From Lamellibrachia columna (taxonomy: Eukaryota; Annelida; Polychaeta; Sabellida; Siboglinidae), in the NCBI GenBank assembly GCA_963662155.1, contig OY759264.1, forward strand, positions 10,679,931-10,743,930: a stretch of 64,000 bases of DNA, written 5' to 3'. The translations under genes were made by a program, and so were the position numbers. The notes below the pieces were generated by a model. It saw only the letters and a list, made by a program, of their open reading frames with translations. It was not told the origin of the DNA and searched no databases. Shown here piece after piece: positions 13,805-26,000 of this stretch (position 1 is its first letter; each line of letters starts with the position of its first letter).

Positions 13805-16800
13805 CATGTCCTTCGCGGACAAACTTTCAGCAGCAGTAGATAGTGACTTGGGTACAATGACAAATATTTTGGGAAGTAAACATTCTTTAAACTAGAAGTG
13901 CAGGGGGGTTACCTAGAGGTGTCTCAAGCAGAACAAGAGCCCACTAGCACAGATAAACCAATATCAAATCATCCGAAAAACATCTCTGAAAAAGGTTAGA
14001 TGCGTATGTTTAAATACAAGGAGCATAGTAAATAAGAAAAACGAATTAAACATTATGGTAGAAGATATTGACCCTCACATAATTGGTATAACTGAATCAT
14101 GGGCCAACATAAATATAACAGATGCTGAATTAGGACTGACAGGATATGTAATGTTTAGGAAAGATCGAATAGGGAGTTATTTTATATGTTAAAGAATCTA
14201 TTCAGGCTTATGAAATAAAACTAGAAATGGAAGCAGATTGCGATGAAGCTGTTTGGTGCAAAATTGTTTCAGGAAATTCAAAATTAACTATTGGATTAGT
14301 TTACCGAAATCCAAACATAAACGAAGAGGACAACACAAAAATAAAAAATGCTATAAAGGAAGTTAGTAAAGGGGAATGTATCATAATGGGAGATTTTAAC
14401 CATGGACACATACAATGGAATTCTCTAGAGAGCACAGGGATTGAGGACCAACAATTTCTATTTTTAATCCAGGATAGCTTTCTTACTCAGCACGTACTAG
14501 AACCAACCAGGGGAGAAAATGTATTAGATATAGTTTTGTCATCACAAAAAGAATTAGTGGACAATGTAAAAATATTTGAACCATTGGGTAATAGTGACCA
14601 TAATCAAATACATTTTGACATCAATGTAAAATCAGAAAGTAAAAATAAGAAAACGTACAAGAGAAACTTCCACAAAGGTAACTACAAAGATATGAGAAAA
14701 TACTTAGCAAAGCTAGATTGGAATAACATGCTGATGAATAAGACCGCAATTGAATGTTGGAATATTCTAAAATATGAAATTGAGAGTATCATCGATAAAT
14801 TTGTTCCCTTCCAAAAACAAGGAAAACGGTGTAGAAAGAAACACTTGTCAAAAGAGGCTATTAGAAAAATAATGCTAAAACAAACTATGTGGAGGGTTTA
14901 TAGGCGTACCAGAAAGGACGAAGACTATTCAAAATACAAAGAGGCACTTAATGCAGCTACAACTGAAATCAGACAATCTAAAAGAAGATATGAGCAAAAA
15001 CTAGCATGTAGCATGTAACATAAAAAATGACAGCAAGAGTTTTTATGCATATGTCAGGAGTAAACAAAACGTACAAGACAAGGTTGGACCTCTAGAAGAC
15101 AGTGCTGGAAATATAATATCACAGGGGTTTTTAATGGCGGAAGACCTAAATGGTTACTTCAGTTCAGTGTTTACCAAAGAAGATATTAGTTCATTACCAG
15201 TTGCTGATGCTAAATTTCAGGGGGCTAAATCTGACTATTTAGGTCCGTTAGTTATAACTCCAGAATTGGTAGCTAAGAAAATAAAGGCAATGAAGGATAA
15301 CAAATCACCGGGAGTGGATGGGATTCCTCCAAAATTACTAATGGAAACAGTAGAACAAATCAGTATACCACTTGCAAGAGTATTCAACTTGTCATTAAAA
15401 GAGGGAGTTGTTCCGTTTGAATGGAAAGAAGCAAACATCATACCATTATTTAAAAAGGGTTCGAGAAATAAGTCAGAGAATTACAGACCAGTGAGTTTAA
15501 CGTCAGTGATTTGTAAATTATTAGAAAGGTTAATTAAAGACCATATGGTGGACTTCCTCGTTAAGCATAAATTATTAAATTCATCTCAACATGGATTCCT
15601 TAAAGCGAGGTCATGCTTAACAAATATGTTATGTTTTTTGGAAGAAATCACTAAGTGGATAGACATGGGATCGCCAGTAGATATTATCTACTTAGATTTT
15701 CAGAAAGCTTTTGACAAAGTGCCACATCAAAGATTACTACTTAAATTAAAAGCTCATGGTATCGGGGATAGCATAACTGACTGGATAGAACAATGGCTGA
15801 CTGACAGAAGACAACGAGTTGTAGTAGATGGAGAAGTTTCAAATTGGAAATCGGTTTTGAGAGGGGTACCTCAAGGATCAGTATTAGGACCTATATTATT
15901 CTTAATTTATATCAATGACTTGGACGACAGTATAACAAGTAACATACTGAAATTTGCGGATGACACAAAACTGTTTAGAAAGGTTAATACTGATGGTGAT
16001 AAACAACATTTACAAAATGATCTAGACAGATTAGTGAAATGGTCTGAGAAATGGCAGATGTTGTTCAATTTTGGGAAATGTAAATGCCTACATACAGGAC
16101 TTGGGAACTTGAATGTAAACTATAAAATGGGAGATACTGTTCTGGGTACTACTGTAAAAGAAAAGGACTTAAGAGTTACAATAAGCGCTGAAAGTTTCAG
16201 AGCAGTGTGGTATTGCAGCTTCAAAGGGTAATCAAATTCTTGGATTGATTAGAAGAAACATAACATACAAGGGAAAAAAGTTAATTATACCTCTTTATAA
16301 AGCAATAGTTAGACCTCATTTAGAATACTGTATACAAGCATGGAGACCATATCGTAAGAAGGATATAGATACGCTTGAACGCATACAAAGGAGAGCAACT
16401 AAAATGATTCCAGAACTGAGAGACCTTAGTTATGAAGAACGCCTGAAAGAATGTGGTTTAACAACTCTAGAGACAAGGAGGTTAAGAGGAGATCAGATTG
16501 AAGTTTTTAAGATATTGAATGGGTATGAAAATATTGATAGAAATATGTTTTTCTCACTCAAGAAGGATAGCAGAACTAGAGGACGAGGTAAAATTAGTAA
16601 AGGATCAATGTAGATTGGACATCAGGAAGCACTCGTTCTCACAGAGGACAATAAATGAATGGAACAAATTGTCTACAGATTGTGTAACTGCTAGCAGCGT
16701 GAATATGTTTAAAAACAAGGTTGACACATATCTCAGGAGGGCGGGTTATAAGTAGATGAACATTGTTGGACTCTTGATAAGCCAATGGCTTCCTTGTCCA

Positions 16801-16855
16801 CTTGCCATCTGGGCCTTTGGCTTGGATGGCAAATCTTGTTAAATCTTGTTATATA
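13805..16855 (+). mobile_element. CR1-like LINE, nearly full ORF2 with frameshifts
   Basis: The element carries an endonuclease/exonuclease/phosphatase-type domain followed by a reverse transcriptase and ends in a 3' tail with the short tandem AAATCTTGTT AAATCTTGTT, typical of CR1-group LINEs. Upstream of ORF2 it includes about 200 bp absent from the copy at 43-46 kb, including an open stretch starting MSFADKLSAAVDSDLG. It sits inside an older minus-strand CR1 fragment. It is very similar to the copy at 43-46 kb, so both derive from a recently active source. Confidence 0.9.
14055..16755 (+). pseudogene. CR1 ORF2 (endonuclease + reverse transcriptase), broken
   Basis: Reading order is [18 protein letters not shown] (endonuclease start), [20 protein letters not shown] and DHNQIHFD of the endonuclease, then the RT with [38 protein letters not shown] and the catalytic FADDT near 15955. 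Compared with the copy at 43-46 kb it has lost about 13 bases near 14176, gained a short duplication near 15009, lost five bases near 16192 and two near 16585. Each shifts the frame. The RT core (15134-16231, 365 codons) is still open. No functional protein is expected. Confidence 0.9.
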
Positions 16856-16860
16856 TATCT

Positions 16861-17045
16861 TAACATTTTCAATTAATTCATTTAGTAAGGACAAAGCTAT
16901 ATCTAATACACTCTCTCCCTTGTTTGGTTCTAGCACATGCTGAGAAAGGAAACTATGTTGTATTAAAAATAGGAATGTTTGATACCTACCCCTGTACTCT
17001 ACAGATTTCTATGGCATAAGTCTGTGGTTAATCTTGATTAAACAT
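16861..17045 (-). mobile_element. Old CR1 fragment, 5' part of the split element
   Basis: On the minus strand this reads as decayed endonuclease: a frame with VLDIALSLLNELIENVKIY parallels [19 protein letters not shown] of the intact copies, and INHRLM then a stop lines up with FNHGHIQW. Together with the fragment ending at 13802 it forms one older element cut by the plus-strand CR1. Confidence 0.75.
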
Positions 17046-17143
17046 ACTTCAAACCAATTGATGTGATCGACCATTTTAAGAGTGGCCTGTTTATAGCATG
17101 TTGAGGGTTTCCACTGATTCAGGTGTAAAATGAGAATCATCAC

Positions 17144-19099
17144 CTGTGTTTGATTAAGTGATGAGGTTTCCATGTCATCGTCCTCTTGTGATCCATCTGG
17201 TATTTCAATGTCATCACATTTCTGTGAAAAAATGTTTTTGAATATGCATTAATGTCAGAAAGAATGTAATTTCAGTAATGCAAACATGTAAAAGGATATT
17301 CTGTAGGATTGACATTCATTGTTTTAAATGACAATATATATGATATACATAAATCATTTTGTTTTTGGTTGAAATTACTTGAAATTAATATATTTCAATG
17401 GTTTGTATATTTTCTTTAATTAACTCTTAATAATAATAGTGTATATTATCACAAACATATCAGGACTCATTTGTTGCATAGCTTTGCCAGCAGTTGTTGA
17501 TATTTTGCATTAAACAAGAGAAGATCTAGGAAACTACTGCACTATACTACCAGTATATGCTACCGAGTATTCAGTGCCAGTGGTTGATGGATTAGAACTT
17601 AATGTAGGACAATGTGCACAATTCTTGTTATAAAAAACAGTACAAATGTTAGAAATTGCACTATACTATACACTACCAAGTTTTCCATGCCAGTGGTTGA
17701 TGGATAAAGAACATAATGTACGACAAAGTGCACAGTTCTTATTATCAAAAAGTACAAATGTTCATTTGGAAGCGTTGTATTACCTCGCCAATATTAACAT
17801 ATTTACAAGGTGTCCATAATATTAATTACTGATTCATATTTCATTGATTGCTAAAAAGACCCCAAGTAGCATGATTTATGATAGACAACAGAAATGGATT
17901 AAACTATTTTTTTTAATGATATCTCAAAATTATAATTATAAAAAAAGTTAAATGTGATTGGATATTTTAATAATATTTATTCGTAGCTTTGAGTTTTATA
18001 TTCTTAGATAATGATGTTGCAAATTAGTTATCATACCAAGTTATACTCAGTGCATATTTGAGATGAGTATCATTATGCAGACAATCGTTTTGGTAAAGTA
18101 AAGGATCATATCTGCCACAGTATCTATGTGTCATATTTGTTACACTAGTTAATAATATGACAAGATACCTTTACGTCCTGCTGGCTTTTCTGATGGCTTG
18201 CAGCAACTGAAAAATAAATAATGTGAATTAAAACAACAAATTAATTTTATTATTAAATGAGTTTCCAGGTCTACGACAAATGTAGGGCTGTAAAGATATG
18301 ATACGTATCAGAATACTTGCTAAAACGGCATTAGTTGTAATGACTGTTATAATTTAGAGTTATTATGTGTAGTATGTTTGCTGAAAGCATTTACAATAAG
18401 TTGAGTGTGCACACACAATAAAAATGTGTATAGGTGATAAGGTGGCAACAAATTTTCAACCATCAACAATGTGATTAAATTTACAAAATAAGTCTTCAGC
18501 ATGTTTAAAACAAAATCTGCACCCATAAGGTTACTGATATTAATGTAGTTTGACTACCATATAATATACATGTAAATAAATATATATTTATTATATATTT
18601 TAGCTGTAACTCATGTTGCATGATATTCAAAGTGGACACTATTTTGGACAATGCATTTTATGTTAACCATATCTTCTGATTGAAACACACATTTAAGTAA
18701 ATTCAGTGTATTTTTAAATATGATTACTAAAATAGTATATTTTGTTGAAAAATTATTTCGAAATCATATATAACATAATTAATGTGATTTTTAATTACAC
18801 TGTAAGAAATCAATTACAATTATGGCATCATGTCAGAACCTTAGTTGACTACATGTTGTAGATACTTGAAATAGATCAATTATAATTATGGCATTATCTC
18901 GGAACCAGAATAAACTACATGTTGTAGTTACATGACAGAAAGTCATTACAATTACCCTAACCCTAAACAAATGTCAATCCATTGAGTATGGACAAAGTAT
19001 TAGTAAAGTTGATTTTGAGTGAAATACTTACGAATACACATCCAACAGGCAACGACGCATTTCACAGACACCATCCAATGCCGGAAGTCGTTTTGTCAT
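17144..19099 (-). CDS. Candidate minus-strand gene divergent from EIF3A (unrecognised)
   Basis: Three stretches look like exons. The first (19099-19032) starts with ATG, reads MTKRLPALDGVCEMRRCLLD and ends in a consensus donor (TTC/GTAAGT). The second (18206-18169) has a TTTTTCAG acceptor and an AAAG/GTATCT donor and continues in frame as SCCKPSEKPAGRK. The third (17221-17144) has a TTTTCACAG acceptor and a CACAG/GTGATG donor and reads KCDDIEIPDGSQEDDDMETS. Exon 2 to exon 3 is out of phase, so another exon lies between or they are unrelated. I do not recognise the protein. Its start is about 950 bp from the EIF3A start, so a shared promoter region is likely if the gene is real. Confidence 0.35.
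17530..17762. repeat. Direct repeat, two units of about 115 bp
   Basis: GCACTATACTA...GCCAGTGGTTGATGGAT...AATGT(A)GGACAA..GTGCACA(A/G)TTCTT...AGTACAAATGTT occurs twice back to back with modest divergence. Noncoding. Confidence 0.75.
18810..18955. repeat. Short direct repeat, two units of about 75 bp
   Basis: ATCAATTACAATTATGGCAT...CTACATGTTGTAG(A/T)TAC occurs twice in succession. Noncoding. Confidence 0.65.
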
Positions 19100-19799
19100 T
19101 TGTCAAAGTAATCGAACTACACATCATTAATTAAACACACATTATTCAAATTAGTTGAACAAGTGTTTTCAGCAAACGTCAGTACGCGCATCACTTTCAA
19201 CTTTATATACTGAGTATTTAGCGAATTTTTGCGACACGAACGCCAAGTCGAAGCCGAAGACGCGAAGTCGGAGGCCAAGAACAAACGCAAAAACGCATAT
19301 TACTTAATTTACACATTATAATAAAACATTGTACACTGCTTCGAAGCATATTACATAATAAACACGAAACGGTGACCCTTCATTCAATATATAGCAGGAA
19401 TATTAAGTTATAAGCATTTTTACCCGGTCTGCCGTACGCGACAAATTTGGCACTTCAAAATATACAAGGCTCTGGAGAAAACATGCTCAAAATCGCAGAA
19501 AATGTTATTTATTTTTGAAATAATTACATGTGCTATTTCATTTTCGGCTAAACTATGTCCACTATCAATGATAATGGTAAACTCAAACGTATTAGTTGTG
19601 AAATAACACATCAAAACTTTTTAGTTTAGCTATTTTTATGTCTCACATACATGCGCAAATATGTGCGTTTATGAATAAATTTATGCAACTGATCAAACAT
19701 GTAAATTCATACAAAATTATACACGTACCAATGTAAAAAGAATATGTATATTATTTAAAAGAGTAATTGCCTCAATACTATGTTGATTTATTAATTCTC

Positions 19800-20047
19800 T
19801 AATTTCTCGAGCGGCTGAGCAGAACGTCACAGTCATGATGTATGTCCATACGGTAGCGTGGTGGCGGTAATTTCTGTAATTCGGTAAGCCGGTGTGACGT
19901 CGTGTTTCACGTGGTCCTTAGCGCAGCCATCTTGGGAGGTAGCGGCAGGACTGGCATGAGTTTTGTCAAAAACTCGGCGTGCTGTGTATTACCTCTCACA
20001 TGCAGTCGGTGTATCTAGAAAATTAAGTCTGAACAAGCGGCGCCAAT
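19800..20047 (+). promoter_or_regulatory. EIF3A promoter and 5' UTR region
   Basis: This is a locally GC- and CpG-richer island in AT-rich surroundings, directly before the EIF3A start. It holds a CRE-like TGACGTCG (19895-19902), an E-box CACGTG (19908-19913) and a YY1-type GCCATCTTG (19926-19934). Such motifs are common in promoters of translation-machinery genes. The start codon is in a usable context (GCCAATATGC). The exact transcription start cannot be seen. Confidence 0.5.
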
Positions 20048-20096
20048 ATGCCGACCTTCTTTCAAAGGCCGGAAAATGCGCTTAAGCGCGCAAATG
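20048..20096 (+). CDS. EIF3A: EIF3A exon 1
   Basis: It encodes [16 protein letters not shown], the conserved eIF3a amino terminus, and ends with a G/GTGAGT donor in phase 1. The ATG is the first in this context and matches the family start. Confidence 0.93.
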
Positions 20097-23000
20097 GTGA
20101 GTTCCATGCATTCAACAAGGCACGACCATCCACTCCAGATGCCCGCGCTGTAACGTGGGACGATAAAGTGCACATGCCATATGTAATTTTATAGCGCCTT
20201 TTCTTTATAGTATGTCCTCGCCTATGCATATCAGAAAAATTTGAGAAAGACTTGCATTTGAAGTAAGGTTACTTAATAGAGCGGATAATTGGCATTTGTT
20301 TATTGTACTTGGCTTGTTGAATGACGCGTGAATGAAATCCATATTTTGCATTGAATCACGTAAGTGCGGGTAAGGTCATGACAAGATGGAACCCTGTAGA
20401 TATTTTTTCACAGATTGTATTAAATAATTTCATGAACAAACTTTCGGGCTGTCTCATTTTCTCACCTTTTTAAACTGTAAATATACTGGTAGGCTAATAC
20501 ACGTGACATTGCATTCTTTCTGAGAATTTAAGCTCGTTAAAAAGTGTCACAGTTGTCTGAGGCAGGTCTGGGTCCAGTTATGTAACTGTAATTGATTACA
20601 GCAAAATGCTGTAATTGTAATTGCCTGCTTTTGAATTTATGTTGTAATTTTAATTGAAATATGTTGTGTAATTACACCAGTTACAATCAATTACATTATT
20701 TTTTCTATAACAAACTACCAGATAAAACTACAAAAATATAAATACAAATTAAAAATCAAGATCTTAATTAAAACACCTGCAGGACCTGCTCATATAATCA
20801 ACAGGTTTGTTATGTAAGAATACTGACTGGGCTTGAAGCCAAGAGTGGTAGACAAAGTAGGATACAGCCTCAAAACACAACTGCCAAGTAAACCAATTTG
20901 GGTAACACACAGTACACAGAATGGGTGTACACCAAGGGGGTATAGACAAAACCCCTCAGGACGTAGCTTGATGTGAACATTACTAATGTACTGGTATGAA
21001 TTATTTGTGGTTACGTTTTATGAGTAGAATTGCTTTGAAATGGCTTAGTAGATTGGAGAGACTCATTAGGGTTTTGGTTGTGGCTATTGTTTATAGTTGT
21101 ACTGTACTCTGTGTAATTAAACATTAATTAATGAACCAAGCAAACATTACATTATATTTATAAGGAACAATAATACTGATCTAGCTAACTGTATATGAAA
21201 TAATGAAGTAACGTTTCAACAAAATGTACAAACATCACCAAGTCCATTATATTTCTTTATCAATCGTATTATTCGTTCACACAATCAGCAACAAACTACA
21301 AAATGGTTCTGCATAATACAAATGTAATTGACATTGAAATGGTGTAATTGATATGAACATTTTATAATTGATTTGATTTTTTGCAATTGGACCCAGCCCT
21401 GGTCCGAGGGACATTTGGATGAAGGTGGACCTAATTATGAGGCATAATAAAGTTACACTTGTTAGCATAACTATATGCGTTTGATGGACTGTCAATTAAC
21501 AAAGTACGATGTAGAAGTACATTACACAACGGAAGTACAGTAATACCCAATGACGAATATCGCACCACTGATATGATGAATATCGTACCACTGATATGAT
21601 GAATGTTGCGTTGTGTAGAGTTCATTGATGTGGGGAAGAAACAACGGGCCTTGGATGCACTCTATGATGTCATCAAGAGCAAGAAGCATCGAACATGGCA
21701 GAAGATCCACGAACCCATCATGGAGAAATACCTTCAGCTGTGTGTGGACCTCAAGAAAAGTCACATCGCCAAGGAGGGACTCTACCAGTACAAGAACATC
21801 TGTCAGCAGGTATGTTGTCCAGTGGTTGCTAGGTTACCTGGGGCCTTAGCTTGGTGGTTAGAGCACCGGACTCTCAATCAAGAGGATCAAGGTTCGAGTC
21901 CACTTGCTCCCCTTTGAAGCGTGGGCAATTTTGACCACTCCATGTTGCCAAAGTTCTTTCAGCTGTATATACAGTAACGATCTTGGGGTCTTCGCAAATA
22001 TAATTCCAATAATAAAAAAAGTGGGATACAATTGATCCCACCAACCACACATATCTAAAAAACAAAACAATTTGAATAGTTGGAGTCACTGTACATGCAT
22101 TGCCTGTGCAGTGAATGGAAAGCCAATGATTGCAAAATTTATACCGGGAATGTTTTGATAAAATAGGCCTTTACAATTTTTTTAATAAGTGGAAATGGAA
22201 CCTTTAGCCACATCCAATTTTCTTATGTATTTTATGAATTAATTGCAATTTATTAAATGTCATAATTTACTGAAATTTCACCTTCTGTATGTGTTCGAAT
22301 AGTAACTGCATATTGTTAACATTTGAACACTTCATTCTTCTTTATAGAAGAGCAGATCGTTTAAATTTGAAGATTATATGCAAAGAAAGGAAAATAGATA
22401 ATATATAATATGTAGATATAAATCAGGTACTAGAACAAGTAGCTAGAAAAAAAGGATAGAAAAGAATGTTTAGGTGTTATTTAATTTACTTTAAACTATG
22501 AACTTCAAACTGTGAGTACTAATCAGTTCAGACTTGGAAATTGTGGAATTGTTCTTGTTTGTACATGGAGAAAACATCTTGGGGTTCCAGGTGAACATCA
22601 AGTCTCTAGAGGATGTTATCCGCAAGTACCTGCTGTTGGCTGAGAGTAAGACGGAGGCAGCCAGGGAGGAGTCCCACCAGGCCGTCATTGATGTTGACGA
22701 TCTGGATGTCATCCAGACCCCTGAAAAGTAGGCAGTCACTGAAACAAGATCTGTCCAACAAAACTTGACCATGTGTCTAATGTGTCTTGTCCATGTGTGT
22801 CATTAAAATCCTCTAAGAAAACTGGAATCTGGACTATATTAATAGTGACACAGAAATACAGATACATTTGAATAAATGAAATTGCATTCAGAGACAAACA
22901 AGGGTTGCCAGATCTGAAAGTACGGAAATGCAGGCTTTTTGTTTGTACTTAATTTTGGGTGAAAGCACAAGTGGACTATTTTAATTAGAGGTTTGTGTGC

Positions 23001-26000
23001 ATAAAAGATGTGAAACATTTGGTTGACCGTTGCACCTGTGGTTACAGTCTGCTGTTGAGTGCGGTCAGTGGGGAGGACAGTCAGGACCGTAATGACCGGG
23101 CCATCCTCACCCCTTGGGTCAAGTTCCTCTGGGAGTCCTATCGCCAGTGCCTCGATCTACTGCGCAACAACAACAGTGTGGAGAAACTCTACCAGGACGT
23201 TGCACAGATGGGTGAGTATTGTTGTTGAGTTGGAGGGTTGAAACATCCTTGTTAACCAGTGCATTACATCGTTATCACCCCTGGTGGAACCACCCCCAAC
23301 AAATGTGGATTTGTGCTTTATCCCACTTGTAATATCAACTAGTCAGATGCTTTGCAAATGTTGCTAGTTTCGATGTTTCGAATAGGAAATGCACAGAATA
23401 TTCGTTGTTAACTGTTGCAATATTTCTAATCCATGATACTTGTTTATAACTGAATGAAACAATTGTGCATATCTGTGAAACATACAGTATGATAAAGAAA
23501 CCTTATTGCATCAAAATCCCCAGGAACTCAGTTTCAAGTTGTCAACATCCAAGTTTCATTCTATAACCTTTCAGCTTTCAAGTTCTGCTTGAAGTATGAG
23601 CGCAAGACTGAGTTCCGCAAACTCTGCGATAACGTAAGTGATGCAGCAGTGAAGACAGACATGTCTCTGTTCAGTGAGATGACTAGTTGACTATCAGTGG
23701 TTTGTAAATATAAATACAGTAGGAATCTTCCCATGACAGTAACAGCAAGCGTATCATATAGTACATCTTGTCGTATAGTACATTTTTCACTAGTTAAAAT
23801 CAGTCTGACCACATAAAAATGAAGATATATTGAGCTTACTATATATGTAAGACTATGTTATTTGTAATTTGAAGAGCTGCATACTTGTGAGATATTACAT
23901 TGAACTGTAAGACTACTATTGTCGAAATAAACATTTTCTACTATTGTTCAACAGTTGCGTACTCACTTGAGTCAGATCCACAAACACCAGCACCAACAGC
24001 GCGCCATCAACCTCGACAAACCAGAGAGTCAGGCCATGCACCTGGAGACTCGACTCGTTCAACTTGACAGTGCCATCCAGATGGAACTCTGGCAGGTAGG
24101 TGGCGCCACTGGCAGGTTTACACAAGCCATCGGTGCCCTAGCAGCTACATCGTATGTGTTTAATTGAGTGATGTGTCTAGACAGTGCGAGCGCGACCTAT
24201 TTACTTGCGTCAATCCTGACTTGAGCTTTGATGAAAGGTCACGACAGGTTCATCTGCAGTCAGTCACCCCGATTGGGCCCAGCCCCAAAAATTGCGTGTG
24301 TAAACCGGCTTTAGCAAAGTAGAAAAACCTACCATATTCGACCTATTACTATTATATTTCTATCAGCAGTATCCATAATTATTGTAATTTTATTAGTGAG
24401 GAACAACTGAAAAGTGTCGTCATCTGGTGTTGAACAGTTGGCACCACTTCAGTTCTACATTAATCACCCAACAACACCAATTACTTTAAACAGTTACCTT
24501 ACTGTCTAGAGAAACAAATGTTGGTGTACGCTTATAAGAACAGATTCCTTGACATTTTTTCATGGCACAATTTTTTTTCTGTGTGTTTAAGTAGAATACG
24601 GTATTTTGATGCAAATGTTTCTGACTAGAATGTGTGACTGCCCCAGTGTTGCTGTGTCAGATGGGTCAGTGCTGGCGCGGTGTCTCGGTGGGCAAATAGT
24701 GACCAGTTGACATCTGACACTTGGTGTTGCCTCTCTTAGATGGCAGCACTTGTCGGCTGTCTGCACACGCTTCTTTGTGACAATGTGGTCATGTGCTACT
24801 GTTGTCAGAATAACATCAATGTGTCGATAATTGTATCCTGATTATTACGTTGCTGTGTGGTAGAAAACACAACCGCCACTGCTCGTAAAATCATTTCTAA
24901 ACTTGCTTTAGAACACTTGTCAGATAATAATGTCAGATTCGCTTGTCAGATAAGTAGAAGTTACAACAATAAATACAGAACTAAAAATAGTAAAAAAAAT
25001 TCACTGTATAACATAAGTTAACATTTAAAAAAGTTTTTTAATGATTGTTAAACTGTTTTCTGAAATGGTTTATTGGGTGTGTTTTGCAAATGTGAATTTG
25101 AGGCCATTTGTGAGTGAGTTTGTTGTGCGTGGTGCAGGAAGCGTTCAAGGCGGTGGAGGACATCCACGGACTGATCAGTCTCTCGAAGAAGCCGTCCAAG
25201 CCGTCTCTCATGTCCAACTACTACAACAAGCTCGGCCTAGTCTTCTGGAAGTCCGGCAGTTGCCTCTTTCACGCCTGCGCCTGGCATCGACTTTTCCACC
25301 TGTCTCGCGAACAGCGTCGCAACCTCACTCCCGAGGAGCTGCAGAGGTATAGATAACAGTTTTTTAATCGTCACTGTTACAAAATATTGGCGCATATTTT
25401 TTGGGACTCGTTGCTTTTGCAAAGTGTTATTTTGTTCCTTTTCTGTTACTAGCTGGTTATCTTTTGTTGTTTATTAGTCGTCCCTTGTGCAAGATATTAG
25501 TTCATTGTTCACACCCACAAAGCAGTTGATAAATCTTGCAGGTTACGATATATTTGGACATTCAATATGTCATATTGTACAGAAGAAATTGTATAGATTT
25601 AGGAATAACATGGTGGGACATTGTTGGTGTTTCTATATCTTACATAGAGTTGATGAATAAATAATTATAGATTTACAGTTTAATCAGATTAATTGATAAA
25701 GCATTGAACTATTTGTTTTGGTTATGTTTAGTTTATAAATATGTTCCCATGGAATTGGGGAACAGCAGAAATGTTTTTACAAACAAATTGGGGCACATAA
25801 CTGCCCCTTCGTTACCATGCTGGTTGTGCGTACCAGTCTGGCGTTAAGTGGGCACAGAGCGACTGGTCAGCGATTCTTGTATTGTCCATTCCCATGGTCA
25901 GTACGTTGTATCGTATGCCATACAGTTACCATGGCTGCGATGTTTGCATTGACAATTTTTCTTGTAATATTGCCTAGTTATTGAGGCTGTGATGCCATTT

